Source of the DNA: Christensenella sp. UBA1252
Lineage (GTDB): Bacteria > Bacillota > Clostridia > Christensenellales > CAG-1252
Length of the DNA: 9,111 nucleotides
Direction of reading: 5' to 3'
Assembly: GCA_002308575.1 (NCBI GenBank)
Contig: DBVY01000059.1
Coordinates: 16,385-25,495, forward strand
Shown here: positions 1-6,425 of the stretch, piece after piece
Layout of the letters: each line of letters begins with the position of its first letter
Numbering within the stretch: the first letter of the stretch is position 1
Position numbers and translations under genes: made by a program
The notes under the pieces: generated by a model
Database searches by the model: none
The model's input: the letters and a program-made list of their open reading frames with translations, nothing else
Told to the model about the DNA's origin: nothing

Positions 1-162
1 GATCCCCGCCAAGAAACCGCCTGCCATCATACCCAAAAAGAAGGAGCGCGGCAACGATTTCTCGGGTTGAACCTTTCTGACGTCCGTGCCTTTCTCCGCG
101 AAATACGCGGCGACCGCGTCTCCGTTTCCCGTGTAGCTGTAATAGACAAAAAGCGTACGCAT
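1..162 (-). CDS. Flavodoxin-like protein, N-terminal part (gene runs off left edge)
   Basis: The first 54 residues are present; the gene continues beyond base 1. The protein starts MRTLFVYYSYTGNG, a beta strand followed by a Ser-x-Thr-Gly-Asn loop that matches the FMN-phosphate-binding loop of flavodoxins. A Gly/Met-rich stretch near residues 44-54 (LGMMAGGFLAGI) resembles the segment after the first flavodoxin strand-helix unit in clostridial flavodoxin-family proteins. By family, such proteins bind FMN and carry electrons in the cytoplasm, but the partner cannot be told from this fragment. The ATG lies 3 bases after the TAA of the glucokinase gene. No Shine-Dalgarno sequence is visible close to it, so translation may depend on coupling to the upstream gene. 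Family is fairly sure; subfamily is unknown. Confidence 0.75.
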   Translation of the reverse strand, partial: MRTLFVYYSYTGNGDAVAAYFAEKGTDVRKVQPEKSLPRSFFLGMMAGGFLAGI

Positions 163-165
163 GTT

Positions 166-1128
166 TTATTTAAGTCCGCGAACGCCTCTGACCGCCAAAG
201 CAAGCGCGCCCAAAAGCCCCGCGTCGTTTTTCAGTTCCGCCGCTTTGATCACGACGTCATCGTTCACGCCGGCGCCGTACACGATCGAATTGACCCTTTT
301 CGAAACTTTCTTGATAAAGTAATCGCCCTGATTGCTGATCCCGCCGCCGATCAAAACGACGTCCGGACGGAAGATATTGACAAGAGCCGCAATGCCCTGC
401 GAAACGTACGCGACGTAATTCCGAATGACTTTGCGCCCTGCGGCGTCTCCCGCCTTGCAGGCGTCGAACGGAACGATCCCACTTGCGCCCTTTTCTTTCC
501 AAAGCTTGGCGAGCAGGCTGTCGGGGCGGCGCTCGACTTCTCTCGCGGTTTGCCTCAAAAGCGCCGAAGCGGACGCATAGGCTTCGAAGCAACCTTTATT
601 TCCGCAGGTGCAAGGCTCGCCGCCCATTTTAATTACGATATGACCGCCTTCCGCGCCCGAACCGCCTTTGCCCGTGATCATCTTTCCGTTCGCGATGATC
701 CCCGTGCCAACGCCCGTGCCGAGCGTGACCAAAACCACGTTGAAAAGCCCTTTCGCCGCGCCGTAAACCGCTTCGCCGAGCGCGGCGGCGTTCGCGTCGT
801 TCTCCACGAAAACGGGAACGTTCAAATGCTTCTTGACCTCGGCTACGATCGGCGCGTTTTTGAGCCTGATATTATTCGAATACGCGATCATGCCCTTTTC
901 GCCGTCCACCGTGCCGGGCGTTCCGATCCCGACCGCGATGATTTGACGCTCTTCGATCTCGATTTTCGCGGCAAGCCCTTTCAAAAACAAGGCGATCTGT
1001 TCGCCCATTTCGGCGCAGGTAAGCCCATCCTTCGTTTTAAAACTATCCTTGATCAATATCTCTCCGCTTTCTTTCGCAAGACAGCATTTAATACTCATTC
1101 CTCCGACGTCAACGCCCGCATAAATCAT
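166..1128 (-). CDS. glcK: ROK-family glucokinase
   Basis: A 320-residue cytoplasmic sugar kinase of the ROK (Repressor-ORF-Kinase) family, most likely ATP:glucose phosphotransferase feeding glycolysis. Visible motifs: the N-terminal phosphate loop DVGGMSIK (residues 7-14), a GIGTPG segment (68-72), the ENDANAAALGE block with catalytic Asp111, the second phosphate loop LGTGVGTGI (136-144), and EGGHIV (160-165) followed by CTCGNKGC (173-180). His163 with Cys173, Cys175 and Cys180 is the structural zinc site of ROK proteins. The adenosine loop GGGIS is at 261-265. Length is normal, and no N-terminal helix-turn-helix is present, so it is a kinase rather than a ROK repressor. The start is supported by AAGGAG seven bases upstream of the ATG. 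It follows lysC after 21 bases, so it is probably co-transcribed. Glucose is inferred; fructose, allose or N-acetyl-hexosamine are possible alternatives. Confidence 0.9.
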   Translation of the reverse strand: MIYAGVDVGGMSIKCCLAKESGEILIKDSFKTKDGLTCAEMGEQIALFLKGLAAKIEIEERQIIAVGIGTPGTVDGEKGMIAYSNNIRLKNAPIVAEVKKHLNVPVFVENDANAAALGEAVYGAAKGLFNVVLVTLGTGVGTGIIANGKMITGKGGSGAEGGHIVIKMGGEPCTCGNKGCFEAYASASALLRQTAREVERRPDSLLAKLWKEKGASGIVPFDACKAGDAAGRKVIRNYVAYVSQGIAALVNIFRPDVVLIGGGISNQGDYFIKKVSKRVNSIVYGAGVNDDVVIKAAELKNDAGLLGALALAVRGVRGLK

Positions 1129-1149
1129 ATTTTTTCTCCTTCACCTTAC
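1129..1149 (-). promoter_or_regulatory. Short lysC-glcK spacer with ribosome binding site
   Basis: This 21-base spacer contains AAGGAG on the minus strand (about 1136-1141), seven bases before the glcK ATG. No room or sequence for a terminator is seen, which supports co-transcription of lysC and glcK. Confidence 0.7.
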
Positions 1150-2463
1150 TTAATTAATGAATTCTTCGTAAATCGCATTAATCGCTTTCTCGTAATCGTC
1201 GCCTTTGACCGCAACGATGATATTGAGTTCGCTCGATCCTTGGTCGATCATCTTGATATTGACGCCGACGCGGGACAAGGCGGTAAACAGCCTCGACGCC
1301 GTGCCGGGCTTATACGCCATTCCGTGACCGACCGTTGCGATCAACGCGAGGTCGCTTTGGATCTCCAAACGATCGGGACTGACCGCCTCGCGAATGCCGC
1401 CGACGAGCTCTTGCATTTTGTTTCCGATCTCGGTGTCGGCGAGGATCAACGTCATCGTGTCGATACCGCTCGGGAGATGCTCGAAACTCATATTCAGGTT
1501 TTCGAGAACGGACAAAAGTTTTCTCGTAAATCCGATCTCGTTATTCATCATGGATTTTTCGATCAAGATGCTGACGAACCCTTTCTTTCCCGCAATGCCC
1601 GTGATCAGGCGATCGTGCTGGATCACGCCGGGCAGGATCAACGTGCCGGGGTTTTCGGGATCGAAGGTGTTTTTGATATTGATCGGGATATTCGCTTTGC
1701 GAACGGGGAAAATACTTTCGGGGTGCAAAACGTTCGCGCCCATATACGAAAGCTCGCGCAGTTCGCGGTAAGAGAGCTCGGGGATCTGCTTCGGGTTATT
1801 GACGATCCGAGGATCGGCGGTCAAAAATCCGTTTACGTCCGTCCAGTTTTCGTAAAGTTCCGCTTTGACGGCGCGCGCGATGATCGCGCCCGTAACGTCG
1901 CTTCCTCCGCGCGAAAAGGTTACGATCCTTCCCGTGGACGTGCTGCCGTAAAAGCCGGGGATCACGACGCCGGTGTCGATGCCGGAAAGAAGTTTCTGCG
2001 CGACGTCGTTCGTGTACTCCGCATTGAAAACGCCGTTATCCGAGAAACGAATGACTTCTTTCGCGTCGATAAAGGTATAGCCGAGATACGCCGCGAGGAT
2101 CATCGCGGAAAGCCTTTCTCCTTGCGCCGCCGCAAAGTCGGGCGCGGAAGAAAGCTTGATCCCCTCTTCGATCGAGGCGAAGACGGAATTCAAGTCCAAC
2201 TGTTTGTCGACGCCGAGGCCTTCGGCGATCTCGGTAAAGCGATCGCGGATCGGCTTGAAAAGCTCTTCGACTTTCTTTCCCTTTTTGCTCTCGGCATAAC
2301 AGTTCAACAAACTGTCCGTGATTTTAATGTCTTTGGTAAAGCGTTTACCGGGCGCGGAAACGACGACGTATTTTCGTTTCTCGTCCGATTTGATAATGTC
2401 CGCGACGCGCTTGATCGTGTCGCTCGAAGCCATACTGCTTCCGCCGAATTTGCAAACTTTCAT
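1150..2463 (-). CDS. lysC: Aspartate kinase (with C-terminal ACT domains)
   Basis: A 437-residue cytoplasmic enzyme that phosphorylates L-aspartate with ATP, the entry step to lysine, diaminopimelate, threonine and methionine. The amino-acid kinase domain covers about residues 1-280: KFGGSSMA (5-12, with the nucleotide-contacting Lys5), QGERLSA (114-120), TFSRGGSDVTG (182-192) and WTDVNGFLTADPR (207-219). Two ACT-type regulatory segments follow, about 290-360 and 370-437, the second with the QGSSELNI motif (408-415) typical of effector-binding ACT domains in aspartate kinases. EHLPSGIDTM (328-337) is typical of the clostridial-type enzyme. The start is fixed by AGGAGG eight bases upstream of the ATG. 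It lies 18 bases after the DUF1015 gene. Feedback inhibition by lysine and/or threonine is expected for the family, but the effector cannot be read from sequence. No attenuator or lysine riboswitch precedes it, as there is no leader, so transcription probably comes from cdaA. Confidence 0.95.
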   Translation of the reverse strand: MKVCKFGGSSMASSDTIKRVADIIKSDEKRKYVVVSAPGKRFTKDIKITDSLLNCYAESKKGKKVEELFKPIRDRFTEIAEGLGVDKQLDLNSVFASIEEGIKLSSAPDFAAAQGERLSAMILAAYLGYTFIDAKEVIRFSDNGVFNAEYTNDVAQKLLSGIDTGVVIPGFYGSTSTGRIVTFSRGGSDVTGAIIARAVKAELYENWTDVNGFLTADPRIVNNPKQIPELSYRELRELSYMGANVLHPESIFPVRKANIPINIKNTFDPENPGTLILPGVIQHDRLITGIAGKKGFVSILIEKSMMNNEIGFTRKLLSVLENLNMSFEHLPSGIDTMTLILADTEIGNKMQELVGGIREAVSPDRLEIQSDLALIATVGHGMAYKPGTASRLFTALSRVGVNIKMIDQGSSELNIIVAVKGDDYEKAINAIYEEFIN

Positions 2464-2481
2464 TGTCCGAACCTCCTGCCT
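2464..2481 (-). promoter_or_regulatory. Strong ribosome binding site of lysC
   Basis: The 18-base gap between the DUF1015 stop codon and the lysC ATG holds a consensus AGGAGG (about 2472-2477 on the minus strand), eight bases from the start codon. It sets the lysC start and leaves no space for a separate promoter. Confidence 0.8.
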
Positions 2482-3705
2482 CTATTTGATCCTTCTGCTT
2501 TCCAAATAATAGCGCTTTTCTTCCGCCTCGCCCATCGAGAACGTTTTTCTCGGGAGCGATCCGTTACGAACGACGTACGGGAAAAGCTCTTCCTTTTTCA
2601 AAACCGGCATAAAGATCGCGACGCCGTCGCGCGAAGCCGCCACTTTCGAAAGGTTATCGTCGCCGTGGATATAATCGACCGCCGCGCCTTCGTGCAACGC
2701 GATATATTCGTCGATAAATTCCTGAATGCGTTTGACCGCTTCGGGCGCGCCGCTCGGAACGGAAACGGAATACATTTCGTCGCGATACAAAACGGTCACG
2801 TGTCCGTCGCCCGAAAGCGACGCTTGCATCGAACGAATAAAATCTTCGTTTACGCCGAACACCGCGCGGTGGATCGGCTCGAACGCGAGATCTTCCTCAT
2901 ACAGATTGTTGACTTCCGCGAGAACGTAACGCGCGGGATGATGTTCCCAATCCTTTTCGGGGATCGTCTTTTTGGTTTCTTCCCACAAAAGTTTCGCGGT
3001 GGCGACCGAGTGATTGCCGTCGCCGACGGCGAAGATGAAGGGTCTATCCGAACCGTACAGCTTTTCGCTGCGCTCTTTGGATCCGAGCGCGTCGATCGCT
3101 TTGATCGCCGCTTTACCGTCCTTGATCAAATAACCGCGGATCGAACCGCCCGACATATTGAGCTCGGATTCGTACAACTTGTCCGCTTCGGAAACGCTTG
3201 CGAGAAGGGGCTCGATCACCGTCTTTTCTTTGTCGTCCACCAACAAAAGGACGTGGGGCAATTCGAGCGGCGCGTTTCGGCGGATCTTGATTCGAACGGG
3301 AAGCCTTTCTTTGACCGTGGCTTCGGTCGCGCGGACGGGAAGCGTGCCCGTCGTAAAATCGTAGGCTTCGAGATCGAGCGCAACGAGAAGCCCCGTGCGG
3401 CGCCTGCCGTAACTCGTTTCGCGAACGGTCAAGATAAAGCCGTTTACCTCGCGGAAAACGCCTTCACCGAGATATTTTTTCATATACGCGTTGATCCTTT
3501 CGATCCGCGCGTCCATATCTCCTTTATCCAAATAGTATTCGGGAAAAATAACGTTCAACGCGGAAACCTCTCCGCATTCGTCTTTGAGTTTCTGCCAATA
3601 CTCGCCTTGCGAGGTAAATTGATCGCAAGCGATGACCGCCCATTTTTTCAGATCCACGCACTCTTTCGGCAAGAGCACGCGAGGTATTTTAACGATCGAA
3701 TTCAT
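2482..3705 (-). CDS. DUF1015 family protein (COG4198-type), function unknown
   Basis: A 407-residue soluble protein without signal peptide or membrane segment. It matches the DUF1015 family as I recall it: an N-terminal IPRVLLP/WAVIACDQFTSQ region (residues 7-33), the central FAVGDGNHSVATAK block (225-238), FEPIHR (275-280), IHGDD (346-350) and the family's C-terminal signature LPRKTFSMGEAEEKR (384-398). Length is normal, so the gene looks intact. The biochemical role is not established to my knowledge. The GDGNHS motif is reminiscent of the Gly-x-His/Arg nucleotide-handling motif of ParB/sulfiredoxin-like folds, and DUF1015 genes are often found near serine-biosynthesis genes; both points are from memory. 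Here the gene sits directly upstream of aspartate kinase and one base after cdaA's stop codon (TAA-A-ATG), so it is almost certainly co-translated with cdaA. A purine-rich GGAAGAAG, overlapping the end of cdaA, serves as its ribosome binding site. The stop codon is TAG. Confidence 0.88.
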   Translation of the reverse strand: MNSIVKIPRVLLPKECVDLKKWAVIACDQFTSQGEYWQKLKDECGEVSALNVIFPEYYLDKGDMDARIERINAYMKKYLGEGVFREVNGFILTVRETSYGRRRTGLLVALDLEAYDFTTGTLPVRATEATVKERLPVRIKIRRNAPLELPHVLLLVDDKEKTVIEPLLASVSEADKLYESELNMSGGSIRGYLIKDGKAAIKAIDALGSKERSEKLYGSDRPFIFAVGDGNHSVATAKLLWEETKKTIPEKDWEHHPARYVLAEVNNLYEEDLAFEPIHRAVFGVNEDFIRSMQASLSGDGHVTVLYRDEMYSVSVPSGAPEAVKRIQEFIDEYIALHEGAAVDYIHGDDNLSKVAASRDGVAIFMPVLKKEELFPYVVRNGSLPRKTFSMGEAEEKRYYLESRRIK

Positions 3706-3706
3706 T

Positions 3707-4561
3707 TTATCTTCTTCCGCCCACCCCGAAATTTCTCGTTTTTCTGCGACTGATGTCCGTGATGCCGAACGCTTCGTCCAACGCGTCCATCAGTTTTTCG
3801 CCCGTCATATAACGTTTGATATCGCCGTTTTGAACGAGGGAAATGATACCCGTTTCCTCACTGACGACGATCGTCAAAACGTCGCTTTCCTCGGTAATAC
3901 CGACCGCCGCGCGGTGGCGCGTTCCGAGATCTTTACTGATCGAAGGATTCTGCGAGAGGGGCAAGAAGCAACCCGCTGCGAGAACCATATTGTTTTTGAT
4001 GATGGCGGCGCCGTCGTGCAAAGGCGCGTGGGGATTGAAAATGCTTTCGATGAGAGGCGCGGACAAAACGGCGTTCAGGCGAATACCGGTATCCAACATA
4101 TTGGAGGAGATGATGGTCGGGCAAACGACGATCAGCGCGCCGATGTTATTTTTCGCGAGGTTTTGGCAAGCCTTTACGATCTCGCCAGAAGCGTAACGGA
4201 GATCGTCCTCATTTCGGGTGTTATGCAATTTCGCGTAAACGTTTTCTTCCGCCTGACCGCCGAACTTCGCGAACAGAAGTTTGAGGTCGGATTGATAAAC
4301 GACCGCGCTCGCCGCGATGAAAATGATCGAGAGGAAGCGGAAGATCTCCCGCGTAAAATACAACGCTTTGAGATCGAACAGCGAAACGCAAACGTCTATC
4401 CCGACGAAGAGCAACGAGAATAAAACGAAGAACATTCCTACTTTGTAATTCTTTTTGCGGAAGAAGAAAACCGTTACCGCAACGAGAAAAACGATGAGAA
4501 CGACCGCGTCCGCAATCGAAATCCAGCTTAAATTCTTAAAATAATTTTTGAGCCCTTCCAT
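3707..4561 (-). CDS. cdaA: Membrane diadenylate cyclase CdaA (c-di-AMP synthase)
   Basis: A 284-residue protein that condenses two ATP into cyclic di-AMP, the messenger controlling potassium and osmolyte uptake and cell-wall homeostasis in Firmicutes. Three hydrophobic segments near residues 13-35, 41-60 and 70-90 anchor the N-terminus in the membrane, as in CdaA. The DAC domain spans about 100-260 and shows both catalytic signatures: PLHDGAAII (180-188, DGA at 183-185) and GTRHRAAVGI (213-222, RHR at 215-217), plus VVSEETGIIS (232-241). A small deviation is GALIVVCPTI at 141-150, where relatives usually have an Ile-Glu-Arg-like sequence. Active-site motifs are complete, so it should be active. 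A GAGGTG six bases upstream supports the start. It heads the left-hand gene group, behind a 68-base gap with a plausible promoter. Its usual partner cdaR (YbbR domains) and glmM are not next to it here. Confidence 0.95.
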   Translation of the reverse strand: MEGLKNYFKNLSWISIADAVVLIVFLVAVTVFFFRKKNYKVGMFFVLFSLLFVGIDVCVSLFDLKALYFTREIFRFLSIIFIAASAVVYQSDLKLLFAKFGGQAEENVYAKLHNTRNEDDLRYASGEIVKACQNLAKNNIGALIVVCPTIISSNMLDTGIRLNAVLSAPLIESIFNPHAPLHDGAAIIKNNMVLAAGCFLPLSQNPSISKDLGTRHRAAVGITEESDVLTIVVSEETGIISLVQNGDIKRYMTGEKLMDALDEAFGITDISRRKTRNFGVGGRR

Positions 4562-4566
4562 ACGCG

Positions 4567-4572
4567 CACCTC
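4567..4572 (-). promoter_or_regulatory. Ribosome binding site of cdaA
   Basis: GAGGTG on the minus strand, five bases before the cdaA ATG at 4561, fits a Shine-Dalgarno element and supports this start over later in-frame ATG codons. Confidence 0.65.
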
Positions 4573-4590
4573 ATAACTAAACCTAAACAA

Positions 4591-4619
4591 AGTATAATAT
4601 ACCGCGCGCAAAAAATAAA
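4591..4619 (-). promoter_or_regulatory. Putative sigma-A promoter of cdaA operon
   Basis: On the minus strand TTTATT (4614-4619, 3 of 6 match to the -35 consensus) is followed after 17 bases by TATACT (4591-4596, 5 of 6 match to TATAAT). The overlapping TATATT at 4596-4601 could serve as an alternative -10. Location in the only sizeable gap, immediately ahead of cdaA, supports the call, but the -35 box is weak and no start site can be read from sequence. Confidence 0.45.
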
Positions 4620-4629
4620 GCGAATTGAA

Positions 4630-5874
4630 TTAAAATCTGAACACGTCGTCATCATTTCGATCCGACGGCTCTTCTTTTTTCTCCTCGGGATCGGGGAAAA
4701 CGTCCTCGGGACGTATATCTTTTCTTTCAAAGGTTTCCTGCCAAACCTCTTCTCTTCTGTCCTTTCCCTGACGGAACATCAACAAAAGGAAGAACGCGAT
4801 CGCCGCCGCGCCGCCGATAAACGTGATCAAAGCGTACGCGAGTTTGCTGTCCAGATCGGCGCCGGAGATCTCCTTTTCGGCGGAATCGAGCGCATTTTTC
4901 AGCCCTTCGCCGCCGACCGCGTTTACGATGACATCCGAAACGCCTTGAAGCCGCGCCGCCGTCTTTTCCTTGCCGCCGTTTCGCTTGTCGATCTCGTCGA
5001 TCGTGTCGAGATTTGTGCCGGAAATCTCGGTTTTTCCGTTATAGCGGTAAAGTCCGCAATCCTCTTCCCAATCGCCGCCGACGAACGCCGCGCAGGGAAT
5101 ATCCCGATTCATAAAATCGTGATTTACGCCGATCAATCCGAGGTGGGTATAGGTATAGGCGCCTTCTTCCGAATAAAGAGAAAGGGCACGTTTAAACGTG
5201 GGAGGCTCCGACAGTTCGGCGCCGACGGAAAAAACGACGTTGCGGAAATACTTTTCGTGCGAACGCGGAACGTCGTCGCAATAGAGGTAATCGTGCGTGC
5301 CCGCCGCGACGGCGTCCACGCCGATATAGAGCGCGACTTTGTCCAAGGAAACGCCGCATTTTTCAACGTTGAAATCCGAGAACCGAACGCCGCCCCAAAA
5401 CGCGATCGCAATATTGTAATCCGACTGCGTTACGGAGAGCCTTTTCGCGACCGAAAGCAGAATACCGACGCCGAGGGCGATCTCCGCACCCTCGCCCGTT
5501 CCGTATGCGTCCTGTGAGGCGAATCCTCCGTAATATCCGCCGATCACAACTGTTTTTTCTTTTCCGAGATCGCGCGTTCCGATCACGTGATAGTAGGTGT
5601 AAGTTTTAACCTCTTTGAGATCGCCCGAGTAATCTGCGTCGTAATATTTGCATTCGGGCGTCGAAACCGAATAACCGAAACTCGCGAGCGCGTCCTTGAT
5701 AAAAAGCGCGGACGTTTGCTCTTCTCCGCTTACCGCGTCACGACGGGAATAGGCGGTCGCAAAGGCGCGAGCAAACGCATAGGGAGAGTCACTCGGTTCC
5801 GCCGCCGCAAAAGGCGCGAAGGAGGACGCGAAGACGATCGCCGCAACGAAAAGGATCAGAAAAATCTTTTTCAT
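4630..5874 (-). CDS. Exported single-pass membrane protein with degenerate M28 peptidase-like domain
   Basis: A 414-residue protein: signal peptide (residues 1-25, MKK then a hydrophobic core ending AAAE), an extracellular domain (about 26-345), one transmembrane helix (about 346-367) and a charged, acidic cytoplasmic tail (368-414, rich in Asp/Glu/Lys). The ectodomain follows the order of the M28 aminopeptidase fold: VVIGGYYGG (109-117) at the usual AHYDS site, GAEIALGVGILL (129-140) at the GAxDNASG site, AFWGGVRF (158-165) at the fwggEE site, IGVDAVAAG (184-192) at the DmvG site, NHDFMNRDIPCAAF (251-264) and TNLDTIDEID (287-296). In this alignment the first His and Asp, the EE pair and the final His are replaced, leaving Asp187 and perhaps Glu131. 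It is therefore probably a pseudopeptidase with a binding or structural role. The assignment rests on motif order seen by eye. The ATG overlaps the upstream stop (ATGA) behind a very strong ribosome binding site. Confidence 0.7.
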   Translation of the reverse strand: MKKIFLILFVAAIVFASSFAPFAAAEPSDSPYAFARAFATAYSRRDAVSGEEQTSALFIKDALASFGYSVSTPECKYYDADYSGDLKEVKTYTYYHVIGTRDLGKEKTVVIGGYYGGFASQDAYGTGEGAEIALGVGILLSVAKRLSVTQSDYNIAIAFWGGVRFSDFNVEKCGVSLDKVALYIGVDAVAAGTHDYLYCDDVPRSHEKYFRNVVFSVGAELSEPPTFKRALSLYSEEGAYTYTHLGLIGVNHDFMNRDIPCAAFVGGDWEEDCGLYRYNGKTEISGTNLDTIDEIDKRNGGKEKTAARLQGVSDVIVNAVGGEGLKNALDSAEKEISGADLDSKLAYALITFIGGAAAIAFFLLLMFRQGKDRREEVWQETFERKDIRPEDVFPDPEEKKEEPSDRNDDDVFRF

Positions 5875-6425
5875 CGGATCACCTCCACGATCGTCAAAAC
5901 GACCGTCACACAGACGAGGACGAGCGGGATTACGCCGAGCGCGAAGGCAAGCGCTTTTTTATCGTAATCGTGCGCGTTATGTTTTAAAAAGTAACGAACG
6001 ATCAAAGCGAGGGTCAGCCAAGTCACGACGCTTCGGATCGCCGAGGAAACGCGCGTCAACGTCGGGAAAAACAGATCGGGGATCCCCAAAACGCCGCAAA
6101 CGGTCAGGCACAGACAAGCAAAGACCAACGTCGTTCTCGTGTAATCGCCGTACGTGATCGGAAACGGATACAGCATACCGCTCTTTCTCGTAAAGATCGC
6201 GCCGCCGATTCGAAAAGAAATATAGATCAACAGTTTTGCGATTAACGCGGCGAACACGATCGTACCGAGAGAAACGGAAACGATCAGCGCCCCGTACGAA
6301 ACGCCGCTGATATACGCCGCCGCCGAGGTAAGCTCTAACGAAAGCGCAAGTTCTGAAAAATAAAACGCGATCCCCGTCAGCGCAAGCAGCAAAGCGGGCG
6401 GCGCTTTTTTCAATCGTTCGATCAT
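5871..6425 (-). CDS. Five-helix integral membrane protein, unrecognised family
   Basis: A 184-residue, very hydrophobic protein I cannot assign to a family. About five membrane segments are visible: residues 10-30, 43-70, 98-120, 132-147 and 157-182. A basic loop at 71-97 (FRIGG..TRKSG..YPFPITYGDYTR) separates helices 2 and 3. No catalytic motif, cysteine pair or nucleotide-binding site stands out; the layout loosely recalls Yip1-type membrane proteins, but this is a guess. The ATG overlaps the holA stop (ATGA, 6422-6425) with GAGG about six bases upstream, and its own stop overlaps the M28-like gene's ATG. The pair with the M28-like protein is thus tightly coupled, and the two may form a membrane complex. 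Confidence 0.8.
   Translation of the reverse strand: MIERLKKAPPALLLALTGIAFYFSELALSLELTSAAAYISGVSYGALIVSVSLGTIVFAALIAKLLIYISFRIGGAIFTRKSGMLYPFPITYGDYTRTTLVFACLCLTVCGVLGIPDLFFPTLTRVSSAIRSVVTWLTLALIVRYFLKHNAHDYDKKALAFALGVIPLVLVCVTVVLTIVEVIR
5876..5886 (-). promoter_or_regulatory. Perfect 11-base anti-Shine-Dalgarno match before the M28-like gene
   Basis: GGAGGTGATCC on the minus strand is fully complementary to the 3' end of bacterial 16S rRNA (GGATCACCTCC). It lies inside the last codons of the upstream membrane-protein gene, with the GGAGG core seven bases from the ATG at 5874. It fixes that start and suggests independent, strong initiation in addition to coupling through the ATGA overlap. 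Confidence 0.8.

Larger units (their letters stand above)
4562..4629 (-). other. Longest intergenic gap, between M28-like gene and cdaA
   Basis: This 68-base AT-rich spacer is the only non-coding stretch above 25 bases in the window. On the minus strand it holds a run of T, a GCGCGC tract, a TATATTATACT segment and the cdaA ribosome binding site. No convincing hairpin followed by a U-run is seen, so read-through from the upstream operon into cdaA is possible. Confidence 0.7.

Noticed and set aside
166..1128. ROK-family transcriptional repressor
   Set aside because: There is no N-terminal helix-turn-helix domain; the kinase motifs start at residue 5.
67..3753. Plus-strand open frame of 1228 codons as a giant gene
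   Set aside because: It is codon-aligned antisense to three clear genes, has a low-complexity Arg/Asp/Phe/Val-rich product and no recognisable domain; it is a by-product of codon bias.
4564..4609. Possible long-range hairpin, GCGCGC (4604-4609) with GTGCGC (4564-4569) covering the cdaA ribosome binding site
   Set aside because: It is only six pairs with one G-U and a 34-base loop, and transcripts from the putative local promoter would lack the 5' arm; not enough for a regulatory call.
4562..4629. Rho-independent terminator after the M28-like gene
   Set aside because: There is a T-rich run on the minus strand, but no GC-rich stem directly before it.
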